Assembly (NCBI RefSeq): GCF_900492205.1
Contig: NZ_UEYQ01000006.1
Span: 147,820 to 211,819 of the forward strand
Origin: Ciceribacter sp. T2.26MG-112.2
Lineage (GTDB): Bacteria; Pseudomonadota; Alphaproteobacteria; Rhizobiales; Rhizobiaceae
Reading direction: 5' to 3'
DNA: 64,000 nucleotides
The notes under the pieces are model-generated. The model was not told where the DNA came from and ran no database searches. It saw only the letters and a list, made by a program, of their open reading frames with translations. A program made the position numbers and the translations under genes. Positions 18,612-26,405 of this stretch are shown piece by piece; the stretch's first letter is position 1; each line of letters begins with the position of its first letter.

Positions 18612-18970
18612 TACGGATGGTTTCCGGGCCGGCGATTTTCGGCTCGGGAAGCAAAAGGGAATGCGACGGCGGGGATCCAGACCGGGACCGCAAATCGCAG
18701 CCGACCCCGCGACTGTAGAGCGGCGAGGGTCTTCCGTCCGGCATAGGTCTCGACGAAGGATGGCGGTTCGCGTGGTGCGGACGATCCAAGCTGAGGCCTG
18801 AGCCGGAAAAGCCACTGGAGGGCTGCGCGATCAGCCGGGGCCGGACGCCTCTATCATCTACGAATCGTCCTCCCTTTCGCGCCGCATCTACCTCCGGGAA
18901 GGCAAGGAAGATCCGCCGGTGCATCTTTGGCACCACGACCCGCGAGCCAGGAGACCTGCCACCCGTGCCG
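18612..18970 (+). promoter_or_regulatory. cobalamin (AdoCbl) riboswitch, expanded
   Basis: The conserved elements occur in order: AAAAGGGAA (18652-18660), GCCGACCCCGCGACTGTAGAG (about 18698-18718), GCCACTGG (18811-18818), GGGAAGGC (about 18896-18903) and the B12 box AGCCAGGAGACCTGCC (18945-18960). The distance from AAAAGGGAA to the B12 box is about 300 bases, longer than usual, with extra sequence after the CGACTGTAGAG loop and 77 bases between GCCACTGG and GGGAAGGC. It precedes cobU-cobW-cobN and should switch this operon off when cobalamin is plentiful. Boundaries are approximate. Confidence 0.9.
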
Positions 18971-18993
18971 GGCATCAAGCCCACACCTTTTGA

Positions 18994-19010
18994 AAGGGGA
19001 GGCTCCCCTT
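18994..19010 (+). promoter_or_regulatory. short hairpin after the B12 box, possible expression platform
   Basis: AAGGGGA (18994-19000), GGC loop and TCCCCTT (19004-19010), followed by GTTGCC. It is 34 bases after the B12 box and lacks a T tract, so it is a weak terminator at best. The remaining 200 bases up to cobU show no other feature. Confidence 0.35.
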
Positions 19011-19214
19011 GTTGCCAGCACGGAGGTTGTCGTGGCGACAGATTTGAAGACCGGAATCCCCGGATTCCGTGCGCGCGCGCATCGTTCGGTCCGGTTTTGC
19101 GATGGCCGCGTCGCCTCTGGCGGTCCACGAAGGCCCTCATCCGGCGGCCTGCGCCTCCCGCTGCACGAGCGCCGTTGCGGTATTCTTTCCATTCTTGCCG
19201 GCAGGCATTGAGCC

Positions 19215-19736
19215 ATGACCGGCGAACCTTCTTCGATTCTCGTTCTCGGCGGTGCCCGCTCGGGCAAGTCGCGCTTTGCCGAAGGTCTTGCCCTCGATTG
19301 CGTGGCTGACCGCCATTATGTCGCGACCGGTCGCGCCTTCGACGACGAAATGCGCGACAGGATAGCGAAACACCGGAGCGATCGCGGCGACGGCTGGACG
19401 ACCCACGAGGAGCCGATCGATCTGGTCGGTCAGCTCAAGCGGATCGATGATCCGTCCCGTGTCGTGCTGGTCGACTGCCTGACGCTCTGGGTCACCAATC
19501 TGATGCTGGAAAACCATGACGTCGCGGCCCGCTCGGCCGAACTCGCCACGGCTCTCCCGCAGCTCACGGCGAGGGTGATCCTGGTATCGAACGAGGTCGG
19601 GCTCGGCATCGTGCCGGAAAACCGCATGGCGCGCGAATTCCGCGACCATGCCGGACGGCTCCATCAACAGATCGCGGCGCGTGCCGCGGAAGTCTATTTT
19701 GTCGCGGCCGGCTTGCCGCTGAAAATGAAGGGTTGA
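19215..19736 (+). CDS. cobU: CobU/CobP, adenosylcobinamide kinase / adenosylcobinamide-phosphate guanylyltransferase
   Basis: A 173-residue bifunctional enzyme that phosphorylates adenosylcobinamide and transfers GMP to make AdoCbi-GDP. The P-loop is [12 protein letters not shown] (about residues 12-23), with [13 protein letters not shown] and [12 protein letters not shown] as further family motifs and [21 protein letters not shown] near the end (given here as position about 118-138). ATG 19215 follows the GCAGGCATTGAGCC leader. It is the first gene after the cobalamin riboswitch and is 2 bases from cobW. Confidence 0.95.
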   Translation: MTGEPSSILVLGGARSGKSRFAEGLALDCVADRHYVATGRAFDDEMRDRIAKHRSDRGDGWTTHEEPIDLVGQLKRIDDPSRVVLVDCLTLWVTNLMLENHDVAARSAELATALPQLTARVILVSNEVGLGIVPENRMAREFRDHAGRLHQQIAARAAEVYFVAAGLPLKMKG

Positions 19737-19738
19737 CC

Positions 19739-20812
19739 ATGCTGCAACAGAAGATCCCCGCGACCGTCATCACCGGCTTCCTCGGCGCCGGCAAGACCAC
19801 CATCATCCGTAACATGCTGATGAATGCCGGCGGCAAGAAGATCGCGCTGATCATCAACGAATTCGGCGATCTCGGCGTCGATGGCGACGTGCTGAAGGGC
19901 TGCGGCGCCGACAACTGCACCGAGGACGACATCATCGAACTGACCAATGGCTGCATCTGCTGCACGGTCGCCGACGATTTCATTCCGACCATGCAGAAAC
20001 TGCTCGAACGCGACGCGAAGCCCGACCATATCGTTATAGAGACCTCCGGCCTGGCGCTTCCCCAGCCGCTGGTCGCCGCCTTCAACTGGCCTGACATCCG
20101 CACCCGCGTCACCGTCGACGGCGTCGTCACTGTGGTCGACAGCGCCGCCGTTGCCGCCGGCCGCTTCGCCGACGACCATGACAAGGTGGATGCCGCCCGC
20201 GCGGCTGACGAGGGCCTCGACCACGCCAGTCCGCTGGAAGAACTGTTTGAGGACCAGCTGACCTGCGCCGACCTCATCATTCTCAACAAGACCGACCTGC
20301 TCGACGCCGAGGGCATCGCCAGGGTGCGGGCCGAAGTGGCCGAACGCATCCACCGCAAGCCGACGCTGATCGAGGCGAGGAACGGAGACGTGCCGGCGCT
20401 CGTCCTGCTCGGCATCGGGGCGGGGACCGAGGACGATATCGAGAACCGCAAGTCGCACCACGAACTGGAGCACGAGGCGCTGCACGAAAGCGGCGAGGTC
20501 CATGACCATCATCACGACCACGACGAATTCGAGAGCTTCGTGATGAAGCTCGGCGCGATTGCCGATCCGTCCGGCTTCGTCGATCGGCTGAAGAGCGTCA
20601 TCGAAACCCATGACGTGCTGCGCCTCAAGGGCTTCATCGACGTGCCCGGCAAGCCGATGCGCCTCGTCATCCAGGCGGTCGGTTCCCGCATCGACACCTA
20701 TTTCGACCGCCCCTGGGCCTCCGGCGAAACCCGCGAAACCCGCTTCGTCGTCATCGGCCTGCACGACTGGGATTTCGGCGCGGTGGTCGAAGCCGTCGAG
20801 AAGGCGGCTTGA
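19739..20812 (+). CDS. cobW: CobW, COG0523-family GTPase (metal chaperone of cobalamin synthesis)
   Basis: A 357-residue G3E GTPase. The P-loop GFLGAGKTT is at residues 13-21, the metal-binding CxCC motif at 72-75 (NGCICCTV), and NKTD lies in the G domain. A His-rich stretch (HDHHHDHDEFESF) near residue 260 precedes the CobW C-terminal domain. CobW is thought to supply cobalt to CobNST. ATG 19739 is used; a TTG two codons earlier overlaps the cobU stop. Its end is followed by a 200-bp repeat before cobN. Confidence 0.96.
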   Translation: MLQQKIPATVITGFLGAGKTTIIRNMLMNAGGKKIALIINEFGDLGVDGDVLKGCGADNCTEDDIIELTNGCICCTVADDFIPTMQKLLERDAKPDHIVIETSGLALPQPLVAAFNWPDIRTRVTVDGVVTVVDSAAVAAGRFADDHDKVDAARAADEGLDHASPLEELFEDQLTCADLIILNKTDLLDAEGIARVRAEVAERIHRKPTLIEARNGDVPALVLLGIGAGTEDDIENRKSHHELEHEALHESGEVHDHHHDHDEFESFVMKLGAIADPSGFVDRLKSVIETHDVLRLKGFIDVPGKPMRLVIQAVGSRIDTYFDRPWASGETRETRFVVIGLHDWDFGAVVEAVEKAA

Positions 20813-20840
20813 GGTTTGGTTGAGCCCATGAGCGCGCGGT

Positions 20841-21040
20841 TCACCCCCCTCCGGTCTGCCGGCCATCTCCCCCTCAAGGGGGGAGATCGTCCCAGCCGAT
20901 ACCGCTTGGCTCTGGGGTGCCTTCCTTTCTCGCTTTTCCAGGGAATGGCACTGTTGCAGGGTATCCGTGATGGCTTCGCGGTGGCCGCATTCCGATCTCC
21001 CCCCTTGAGGGGGAGATGCCCGGCAGGGCAGAGGGGGGTA
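20841..21040. mobile_element. MITE-like type B element between cobW and cobN
   Basis: A 200-bp unit with inverted ends: 20841-20890 (CCCCCCTCCGGTCTGCCGGC, then CATCTCCCCCTCAAGGGGGG) and its near-complement at 20993-21040 (GATCTCCCCCCTTGAGGGGG, then a CAGAGGGGGG end). Each end holds its own hairpin. The 102-base interior has no coding potential that I can support. Two more units of nearly the same length occur at 21763 and 32293. Confidence 0.8.
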
Positions 21041-21093
21041 CCCGCCACGCTCCAGGGCAGGAATGAGGGGCATGTTACCCATGCCGCACGCGC

Positions 21094-23901
21094 ATGCATT
21101 TTCTCCTAGCCCAGAAAGGCTCGATCGCCGACGGTGAAGAGGCCGTCGATCTCGGCCAGACGCCGGGCGACATCCTGTTCCTCTCGGCGGCCGATACCGA
21201 ACTGGCCGCGATTGCGGCGGCGGTTGCCGCACGTCCCGAAGGCCCGAGTTTCCGCCTCGCCAGCCTGATGAGCCTCAAGCACCCGATGTCCGTCGACACT
21301 TATGTCGAGCGCACGGCGCGGCATGCGAAGCTGATCGTCGTCCGGGCGCTCGGCGGAGCGAGCTATTTCCACTACGTGCTCGAAGCGCTGCATGCCGCGG
21401 CCCGCCGCACAGGCGCGGCCATCGCCGTGCTACCGGGCGACGACAAGCGGGACGAGGGACTGGCCGAATTCTCGACCCTGCCGGCCGACGACCTGTCCGC
21501 ACTCTGGGCCTATTTGATCGAGGGCGGCGACGCCAATGCACGGGCCTTCGTCGACTATGCCTGCGCCCTGATCGGTCACGGCGAGAAACCGGCACCCGCC
21601 GCGCCCCTCCTGAAAGCCGGCATCTGGTGGCCGGGCAGGGGGGCGATCGGGGTTGGAGAGTGGAGGCAGGCTTCGGCGGCTGCCCCTCATCCGCCTGCCG
21701 GCACCTTCTCCCCGTTGAACGGGGAGAAGGGGTATTCTGGCTCTGTGTCGCCTGGTTCGGCGATACCCCCCACTGGCCTGTCGGCCATCTCCCCCTCAAG
21801 GGGGGAGATCGGACGCGGAGGCCACGCCGCGCCACCTCCAGCTTTGGTGTTTGCGGAAAGGGATTCTGAAGGCCTGGCGCCGGATGAAGCTGGGGGCGCT
21901 TGCCGCGAGTCGATCTCCCCCCTTGAGGGGGAGATGGCCGGCAGGCCAGAGGGGGGTGAACGCCAGCCCGCACCCGTCGCCGCCATCTGCTTTTACCGCG
22001 CCCTCATGCAAAGCGGCGAGACCAGACCGGTCGAGGCGCTGATCGACGCCTTGAAGACGCAAGGGCTCGCCGCACTGCCGGTCTTCGTCTCCAGCCTCAA
22101 AGATACCGTCTCGGTCGAGACGCTGCGCGCGATCTTCGCCGAGGCCCCGCCCGCCGTCGTCATCAACGCCACCGGCTTTGCCGTCTCGGCGCCGGGCGCC
22201 GAGCGCGTCTCGACCGTGCTGGACGAGGGCGGCGCGGTCGTGCTGCAGGCCGTGTTCTCATCCTCCACGCGGGAGGCCTGGGAAGCCTCGTCGCAGGGCC
22301 TCACCGCCCGCGATCTCGCCATGAGCGTCGCGCTGCCGGAGGTCGACGGTCGCGTGATGACGCGTGCCGTCTCCTTCAAGGCGGCCGCGCGGTTCGATGC
22401 CCGCGTCGAAACCAATATCGTCTCCCACGAACCCGATGCCGGCCGCGCCGCCTTCGTTGCAAGGCTGGCCGCCAACTGGGCGCGGCTCAGGTTGACGCCG
22501 GCCTCTGAGCGCCGGGTGGCGCTCATCATGGCGAACTATCCGAACCGCGACGGCCGGCTCGGCAATGGCGTCGGCCTCGACACGCCGGCCGGCACCGTCG
22601 AGGTGCTGCGCGCCATGGCGGCGGATGGCTATGCGCTCGATGCCCTGCCGGCCGATGGCGACGCGCTGATGGCCTATCTGATGGCCGGGCCGACCAATGC
22701 GGCGGCCGATGGACGCGAATTCCGCGAAACGCTATCAGCAAGCGGTTACATTAGCTTCTTCGAAAATCTTCCTGAAAAGGTTCAACAAGACGTCACCGCG
22801 CGCTGGGGGGCGCCGGAGACGGATCCCTTCTTTCTTGACGGCCGGTTTGCCCTGCCGCTGTCGCGGCTGGGCAATGTCGTGGTCGGCATCCAGCCGGCGC
22901 GTGGCTACAATATCGACCCGAAGGAGACCTATCATTCGCCGGATCTGGTGCCGCCGCATGGCTATCTCGCCTTCTATGCCTATCTGAGACAGCAATTCGG
23001 TGCCCATGCTGTGATTCACATGGGCAAGCACGGCAATCTGGAATGGCTGCCGGGCAAGGCGCTGGCGCTGTCGGAGACCTGCTATCCGGAAGCCGTCTTC
23101 GGCCCGCTGCCGCATCTCTATCCCTTCATCGTCAACGATCCGGGCGAGGGCACCCAGGCCAAGCGCCGGACATCCTCGGTCATCATCGACCACCTGACCC
23201 CACCGCTGACGCGCGCCGAGAGCTACGGGCCGCTGAAGGACCTGGAGGCGCTGGTCGACGAATATTACGAGGCCGCGGGCGGCGATCCACGCCGGCTGAA
23301 GCTGCTGAAGAAACAGATTCTTGACCTCGTCGCCGACATCGGCCTCGACCAGGATGCCGGCATCGCCCGCGACGAGGCGGAGGAGACCGCGCTCGAAAAA
23401 CTCGACGCCTATCTCTGCGACCTCAAGGAAATGCAAATCCGCGACGGTTTGCACATTTTCGGCCTTGCGCCCGAAGGCCGGCTGCTGACCGATCTCACCG
23501 TCGCGCTGGCCCGCGTCCCGCGCGCACTCGGCGAGGGCGGCGACCGGAGTTTGCAGCGGGCGATCGCGGCAGACGCCGGATTGGCGGCAGGGCAGAGGGG
23601 GGTAATACGGCGCACGAAGGCGGCTCCGGGCGGATGTTTGCCTTCGATCCCCTCGATTGCATCATGTCCGATCCCTGGACCGGCCCGAAACCCGCCATCC
23701 TCGCCGACCTCACCGACGCCCCCTGGCGTACGGTGGGCGATACGGTCGAGCGCATCGAGCTTCTGGCCGCCCAACTGGTGGACGGCACCATCGCCTGTTC
23801 CCCGCACTGGCCAGCCACGCGCGCCGTGCTCGACGAGATCGAAACCCGCCTCAAGCCGTCGATCATTCGCTCGGGTCCGGCCGAGATCGAGGGCCTGCTG
23901 A
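21094..23901 (+). CDS. cobN: CobN, cobaltochelatase large subunit, N-terminal part (frame broken near 23600)
   Basis: CobN inserts cobalt into hydrogenobyrinate a,c-diamide together with CobST. This frame starts with the standard MHFLLAQKGSI and carries the CobN/Mg-chelatase H core, with HMGKHGNLEWLPGKALAL near residue 642. About residues 196-289 are translated palindromic repeat (for example ISPSRGEIG and ISPLEGEMAGRPEGGE) absent from the family. True homology ends near residue 829 (LQRAIAADAG) at a repeat remnant; the frame then runs on to 23901 in unrelated sequence. The rest of CobN is in the -1 frame from 23634. An intact CobN is about 1270 residues. Either it is a frameshift mutation, a base-calling error at a G6 run, ribosomal slippage, or a split protein. 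Confidence 0.85.
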   Translation: MHFLLAQKGSIADGEEAVDLGQTPGDILFLSAADTELAAIAAAVAARPEGPSFRLASLMSLKHPMSVDTYVERTARHAKLIVVRALGGASYFHYVLEALHAAARRTGAAIAVLPGDDKRDEGLAEFSTLPADDLSALWAYLIEGGDANARAFVDYACALIGHGEKPAPAAPLLKAGIWWPGRGAIGVGEWRQASAAAPHPPAGTFSPLNGEKGYSGSVSPGSAIPPTGLSAISPSRGEIGRGGHAAPPPALVFAERDSEGLAPDEAGGACRESISPLEGEMAGRPEGGERQPAPVAAICFYRALMQSGETRPVEALIDALKTQGLAALPVFVSSLKDTVSVETLRAIFAEAPPAVVINATGFAVSAPGAERVSTVLDEGGAVVLQAVFSSSTREAWEASSQGLTARDLAMSVALPEVDGRVMTRAVSFKAAARFDARVETNIVSHEPDAGRAAFVARLAANWARLRLTPASERRVALIMANYPNRDGRLGNGVGLDTPAGTVEVLRAMAADGYALDALPADGDALMAYLMAGPTNAAADGREFRETLSASGYISFFENLPEKVQQDVTARWGAPETDPFFLDGRFALPLSRLGNVVVGIQPARGYNIDPKETYHSPDLVPPHGYLAFYAYLRQQFGAHAVIHMGKHGNLEWLPGKALALSETCYPEAVFGPLPHLYPFIVNDPGEGTQAKRRTSSVIIDHLTPPLTRAESYGPLKDLEALVDEYYEAAGGDPRRLKLLKKQILDLVADIGLDQDAGIARDEAEETALEKLDAYLCDLKEMQIRDGLHIFGLAPEGRLLTDLTVALARVPRALGEGGDRSLQRAIAADAGLAAGQRGVIRRTKAAPGGCLPSIPSIASCPIPGPARNPPSSPTSPTPPGVRWAIRSSASSFWPPNWWTAPSPVPRTGQPRAPCSTRSKPASSRRSFARVRPRSRAC
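21681..21733 (+). repeat. type A palindromic repeat inside cobN
   Basis: TGCCCCTCATCCGCCTGCCG followed by GCACCTTCTCCCCGTTGAAC and GGGGAGAAGG. It is the same unit as in the 10761 and 30261 composites. It is read in frame as part of CobN (APHPPAGTFSPLNGEKG). Confidence 0.88.
21763..21958. mobile_element. MITE-like type B element inserted in frame in cobN
   Basis: A 196-bp unit with inverted ends: 21763-21811 (ACTGGCCTGTCGGCCATCTC, then CCCCTCAAGGGGGGAGAT) and 21911-21958 (CGATCTCCCCCCTTGAGGGG, then GAGATGGCCGGCAGGCCAGA and GGGGGG). Both ends and the 99-base interior are open in the CobN frame and would be translated as part of about 65 residues. Confidence 0.82.
23580..23605 (+). repeat. remnant of a type B repeat at the cobN frame break
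   Basis: GGCGGCAGGGCAGAGGGGGG (23583-23602) equals the outer end of the type B inverted repeat (compare 21021-21040). Only this end remains. It lies between the two CobN homology blocks that are in different frames. Confidence 0.75.
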
Positions 23902-25172
23902 CCGGCCTTGCCGGCCGCTTCGTGCCCCCCGGTCCCTCCGGCGCCCCGACGCGCGGCCGCCCCGATGTGCTGCCAACCGGCCGAAACTTCTATTCGGTCG
24001 ACAGCCGCGCCGTACCCACGCCGGCGGCCTACGAACTCGGCAAGAAATCCGCCGAGCTTCTGATCGCCCGCTACGTGCAGGACCACGGCGAGTGGCCGAC
24101 CTCGTTCGGCCTCACAGCCTGGGGCACGTCCAACATGCGCACCGGCGGCGACGACATCGCTCAGGCGCTGGCGCTGATCGGGGTAAAGCCGCTGTGGGAC
24201 ATGGCCTCGCGCCGCGTCACCGGCTACGAGATCCTGCCCCAGGCCATCCTCGGTCGCCCGCGCGTCGACGTGACGCTCCGCATTTCCGGCTTTTTCCGCG
24301 ATGCCTTCCCGGAACAGATCGCCCTTTACGATAAGGCCGTGCGCGCGGTGGCCGCCCTTGATGAGGACGAAGGCGACAACCCGATTGCCGCCCGGGTGCG
24401 GGCCGAGACGGCGCGGCTGATGGCCGAGGGGCTGGACGACAAGGCTGCTTCCCGTCGTGCCGGATACCGCGTCTTCGGATCCAAGCCCGGTGCCTATGGC
24501 GCAGGCCTGCAGGCGCTGATCGACGAGAAGGGCTGGGAGCGTCGCGGCGATCTCGCCGAAGCCTATCTCGTCTGGGGCGGTTATGCCTATGGCGCCGGGG
24601 AGGACGGCAAGGCCGAGCGTGGCCTGTTTGAGGAACGGTTGAGGACCGTCCAGGCGGTCGTGCAGAATCAGGACAATCGCGAGCACGATCTGCTCGACAG
24701 CGACGACTACTACCAGTTCGAAGGCGGCATGACGGCGGCGATCGAGCACGTCGCGGGCGCACGCCCGACCGTATATCACAACGACCATTCGAGGCCGGAA
24801 AAGCCGGTGATCCGTACGCTCGAGGAAGAGATCGGCCGGGTGGTGCGCGCCCGCGTCGTCAACCCGAAGTGGATCGACGGCGTGATGCGCCACGGCTACA
24901 AGGGCGCCTTCGAGATCGCCGCCACCGTTGACTACATGTTCGCTTTTTCCGCCACCACCGGTGCCGTGCGCGACCACCATTTCGAAGCGGTCTACCAGGC
25001 CTTTGTGCTGGACGAGCGCGTGCGCGATTTCATGGCGGAGAAGAACCCGGCGGCGCTCAAGGAAATGTCCGAACGGCTGATCGAGGCGATCGACCGCGGG
25101 TTGTGGACGCCGCGTAGCAATTCGGCGATGTTCGACCTTACGCGGCTCGCGCAAGGTCGTGCAGATGCTTGA
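23634..25172 (+). CDS. cobN: CobN, cobaltochelatase large subunit, C-terminal part
   Basis: A 512-residue frame that continues CobN homology from FAFDPLDCIMSDPWTGPKPA to the normal end (SNSAMFDLTRLAQGRADA), including TAWGTSNMRTGGDDIAQALA and GSKPGAYGAGLQALID. It is in the -1 frame relative to the N-terminal part; the -1 frame is open back through the repeat remnant, so one slippage or one missing base would join the two parts. ATG 23634 has only a weak GGGCGG site before it. If translated alone it would be a free C-terminal CobN domain. It is followed by a toxin-antitoxin pair. Confidence 0.88.
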   Translation: MFAFDPLDCIMSDPWTGPKPAILADLTDAPWRTVGDTVERIELLAAQLVDGTIACSPHWPATRAVLDEIETRLKPSIIRSGPAEIEGLLTGLAGRFVPPGPSGAPTRGRPDVLPTGRNFYSVDSRAVPTPAAYELGKKSAELLIARYVQDHGEWPTSFGLTAWGTSNMRTGGDDIAQALALIGVKPLWDMASRRVTGYEILPQAILGRPRVDVTLRISGFFRDAFPEQIALYDKAVRAVAALDEDEGDNPIAARVRAETARLMAEGLDDKAASRRAGYRVFGSKPGAYGAGLQALIDEKGWERRGDLAEAYLVWGGYAYGAGEDGKAERGLFEERLRTVQAVVQNQDNREHDLLDSDDYYQFEGGMTAAIEHVAGARPTVYHNDHSRPEKPVIRTLEEEIGRVVRARVVNPKWIDGVMRHGYKGAFEIAATVDYMFAFSATTGAVRDHHFEAVYQAFVLDERVRDFMAEKNPAALKEMSERLIEAIDRGLWTPRSNSAMFDLTRLAQGRADA

Positions 25173-25188
25173 AGCGGGTGGTGAAAAG

Positions 25189-25208
25189 ATGTACATAAAG
25201 ATGTACAT
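25189..25208. promoter_or_regulatory. YefM-YoeB operator, two ATGTACAT palindromes
   Basis: ATGTACAT at 25189-25196 and again at 25201-25208, centres 12 bp apart, directly before the yefM start. The TGTACA core with 12-bp spacing is the known YefM/YoeB operator design in E. coli. Confidence 0.82.
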
Positions 25209-25220
25209 GGAGGTGTCCCG

Positions 25221-25481
25221 GTGGCTCATGTGAATGTCAGCGAATTTCGCCAGAACCTGGCCTCGCATCTCGACGAGGTGGCCGACAGCCGTGCACCGCT
25301 CGTCGTCACTCGAGGCAAGGGCAAGTCCGTCGTCGTGCTGTCGGAAGAAGAGTATGAAAGCATGGTCGAGACCCTGCATCTGCTCGCCAGCCCCATCAAT
25401 GCAGAACATCTGCGGGCATCGATTGCGGAACTCGATGCCGGGCAGGGCGCTGAACGACAGCTTGCCGGGGAGAAGCAATGA
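25221..25481 (+). CDS. yefM: YefM-family antitoxin (Phd/YefM)
   Basis: An 86-residue Phd/YefM antitoxin. The N-terminal DNA-binding/dimer domain (VNVSEFRQNLASHLDEVADS, then PLVVTRGKGKSVVVLSEEEYESMVET) is followed by a toxin-binding tail. It starts with GTG at 25221, preceded by GGAGGTG at 25209-25215. It overlaps yoeB by 4 bases and sits behind a double TGTACA operator, so it is expected to repress its own promoter with YoeB. It lies between cobN and cobO. Confidence 0.93.
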   Translation: MAHVNVSEFRQNLASHLDEVADSRAPLVVTRGKGKSVVVLSEEEYESMVETLHLLASPINAEHLRASIAELDAGQGAERQLAGEKQ

Positions 25482-25747
25482 GGCTCGTCTGGTCGGAGAG
25501 GTCCTGGGCGGACTATCTCCACTGGCAGGAGGCGGATCGGGCCATGCTCGACAAGATAAATATCCTGATCCGGGAGTGTATGCGCACTCCGTTTTCCGGC
25601 ACCGGCAAACCCGAACCGCTGAAGGGAGAGCTTCAGAGCTTCTGGTCCCGGCGCATCACCGGTGAACACCGGTTGGTCTATCGCGTCACCGGCTCAGGCG
25701 AGACACAGGAATTACAGATCGCGGCGTGCCGCTATCACTACCGTTGA
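25478..25747 (+). CDS. yoeB: YoeB-family toxin (RelE superfamily mRNA interferase)
   Basis: An 89-residue YoeB. Family features are intact: WSERSWADYLHWQ at the N-terminus, KINILIRECMRTPFSGTGKPEPLKG with the catalytic Glu/Arg region, WSRRITGEHRLVYRV, and the C-terminal CRYHYR with the catalytic His and Tyr. YoeB cleaves mRNA at the ribosome when not bound by YefM. ATG overlaps the antitoxin stop. The gene ends 16 bases before cobO, so cobO may be read from the toxin-antitoxin promoter as well. Confidence 0.95.
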   Translation: MRLVWSERSWADYLHWQEADRAMLDKINILIRECMRTPFSGTGKPEPLKGELQSFWSRRITGEHRLVYRVTGSGETQELQIAACRYHYR

Positions 25748-25763
25748 AATTGGGAGACATGCG

Positions 25764-26393
25764 ATGAGCGACGAACACGAAGGCAGCGAAGCCGATCTCG
25801 CCCGCCACGCGGAGAAAATGGCGAAGAAGAAGGCCGCGCGTGAGAAGATCATGGCGACCAAGACCGGCGAGAAGGGGCTGATCATCGTCCACACCGGCAA
25901 GGGCAAGGGCAAGTCGTCCGCCGCCTTCGGCATGATCTTCCGCCATATCGCCCATGGCCGGAAATGCGCCGTCGTGCAGTTCATCAAGGGCGCCATGTCG
26001 ACCGGCGAGCGCGACCTGATCCTCAAGCATTTTTCCGACCTGTGCGAATTCCACACCATGGGCGAGGGGTTCACCTGGGAGACGCAGGACAAGGCGCGCG
26101 ACATCGCCATGGCGAAGGCCGCCTGGGAAAAGGCCAAGGAGCTGATCCGCGATCCGTCGAACTCCATGGTCCTGCTCGACGAGATCAACATTGCGATCCG
26201 CTACGACTATGTCGACATCGCCGAGGTGGTCGAGTTCCTGGAGAGCGAGAAGCCGGAGATGACGCATGTCGTCCTGACCGGACGCAACGCCAAGGACGAG
26301 CTGATCGAGATCGCCGATCTGGTGACCGAGATGGAACTCATCAAACACCCGTTCCGCTCGGGCATCAAGGCGCAGATCGGGGTGGAGTTCTAG
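25764..26393 (+). CDS. cobO: CobO, corrinoid adenosyltransferase
   Basis: A 209-residue CobA/CobO-type ATP:corrinoid adenosyltransferase that adds the 5'-deoxyadenosyl ligand to cobalt. The P-loop is IIVHTGKGKGKSSAAFG (about residues 38-54); GEGFTWETQD, VLLDEINIAIRYDYVD and VVLTGRNAKDEL are further family motifs. ATG 25764 follows GGGAGACATGCG. In related genomes it follows cobN directly; here the toxin-antitoxin pair lies between. Only 12 bases separate it from the convergent XRE gene. Confidence 0.96.
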   Translation: MSDEHEGSEADLARHAEKMAKKKAAREKIMATKTGEKGLIIVHTGKGKGKSSAAFGMIFRHIAHGRKCAVVQFIKGAMSTGERDLILKHFSDLCEFHTMGEGFTWETQDKARDIAMAKAAWEKAKELIRDPSNSMVLLDEINIAIRYDYVDIAEVVEFLESEKPEMTHVVLTGRNAKDELIEIADLVTEMELIKHPFRSGIKAQIGVEF

Positions 26394-26405
26394 ACCGGGG
26401 GGGCT

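Noticed and set aside
20841..21040. CRISPR array or tandem repeat
   Set aside because: The repeats are inverted pairs with hairpins, not regularly spaced direct repeats, and no cas genes are present.
21094..25172. cobN as two unrelated genes
   Set aside because: Both parts match adjoining stretches of one CobN protein, so a single broken or slipped gene is the simpler reading.
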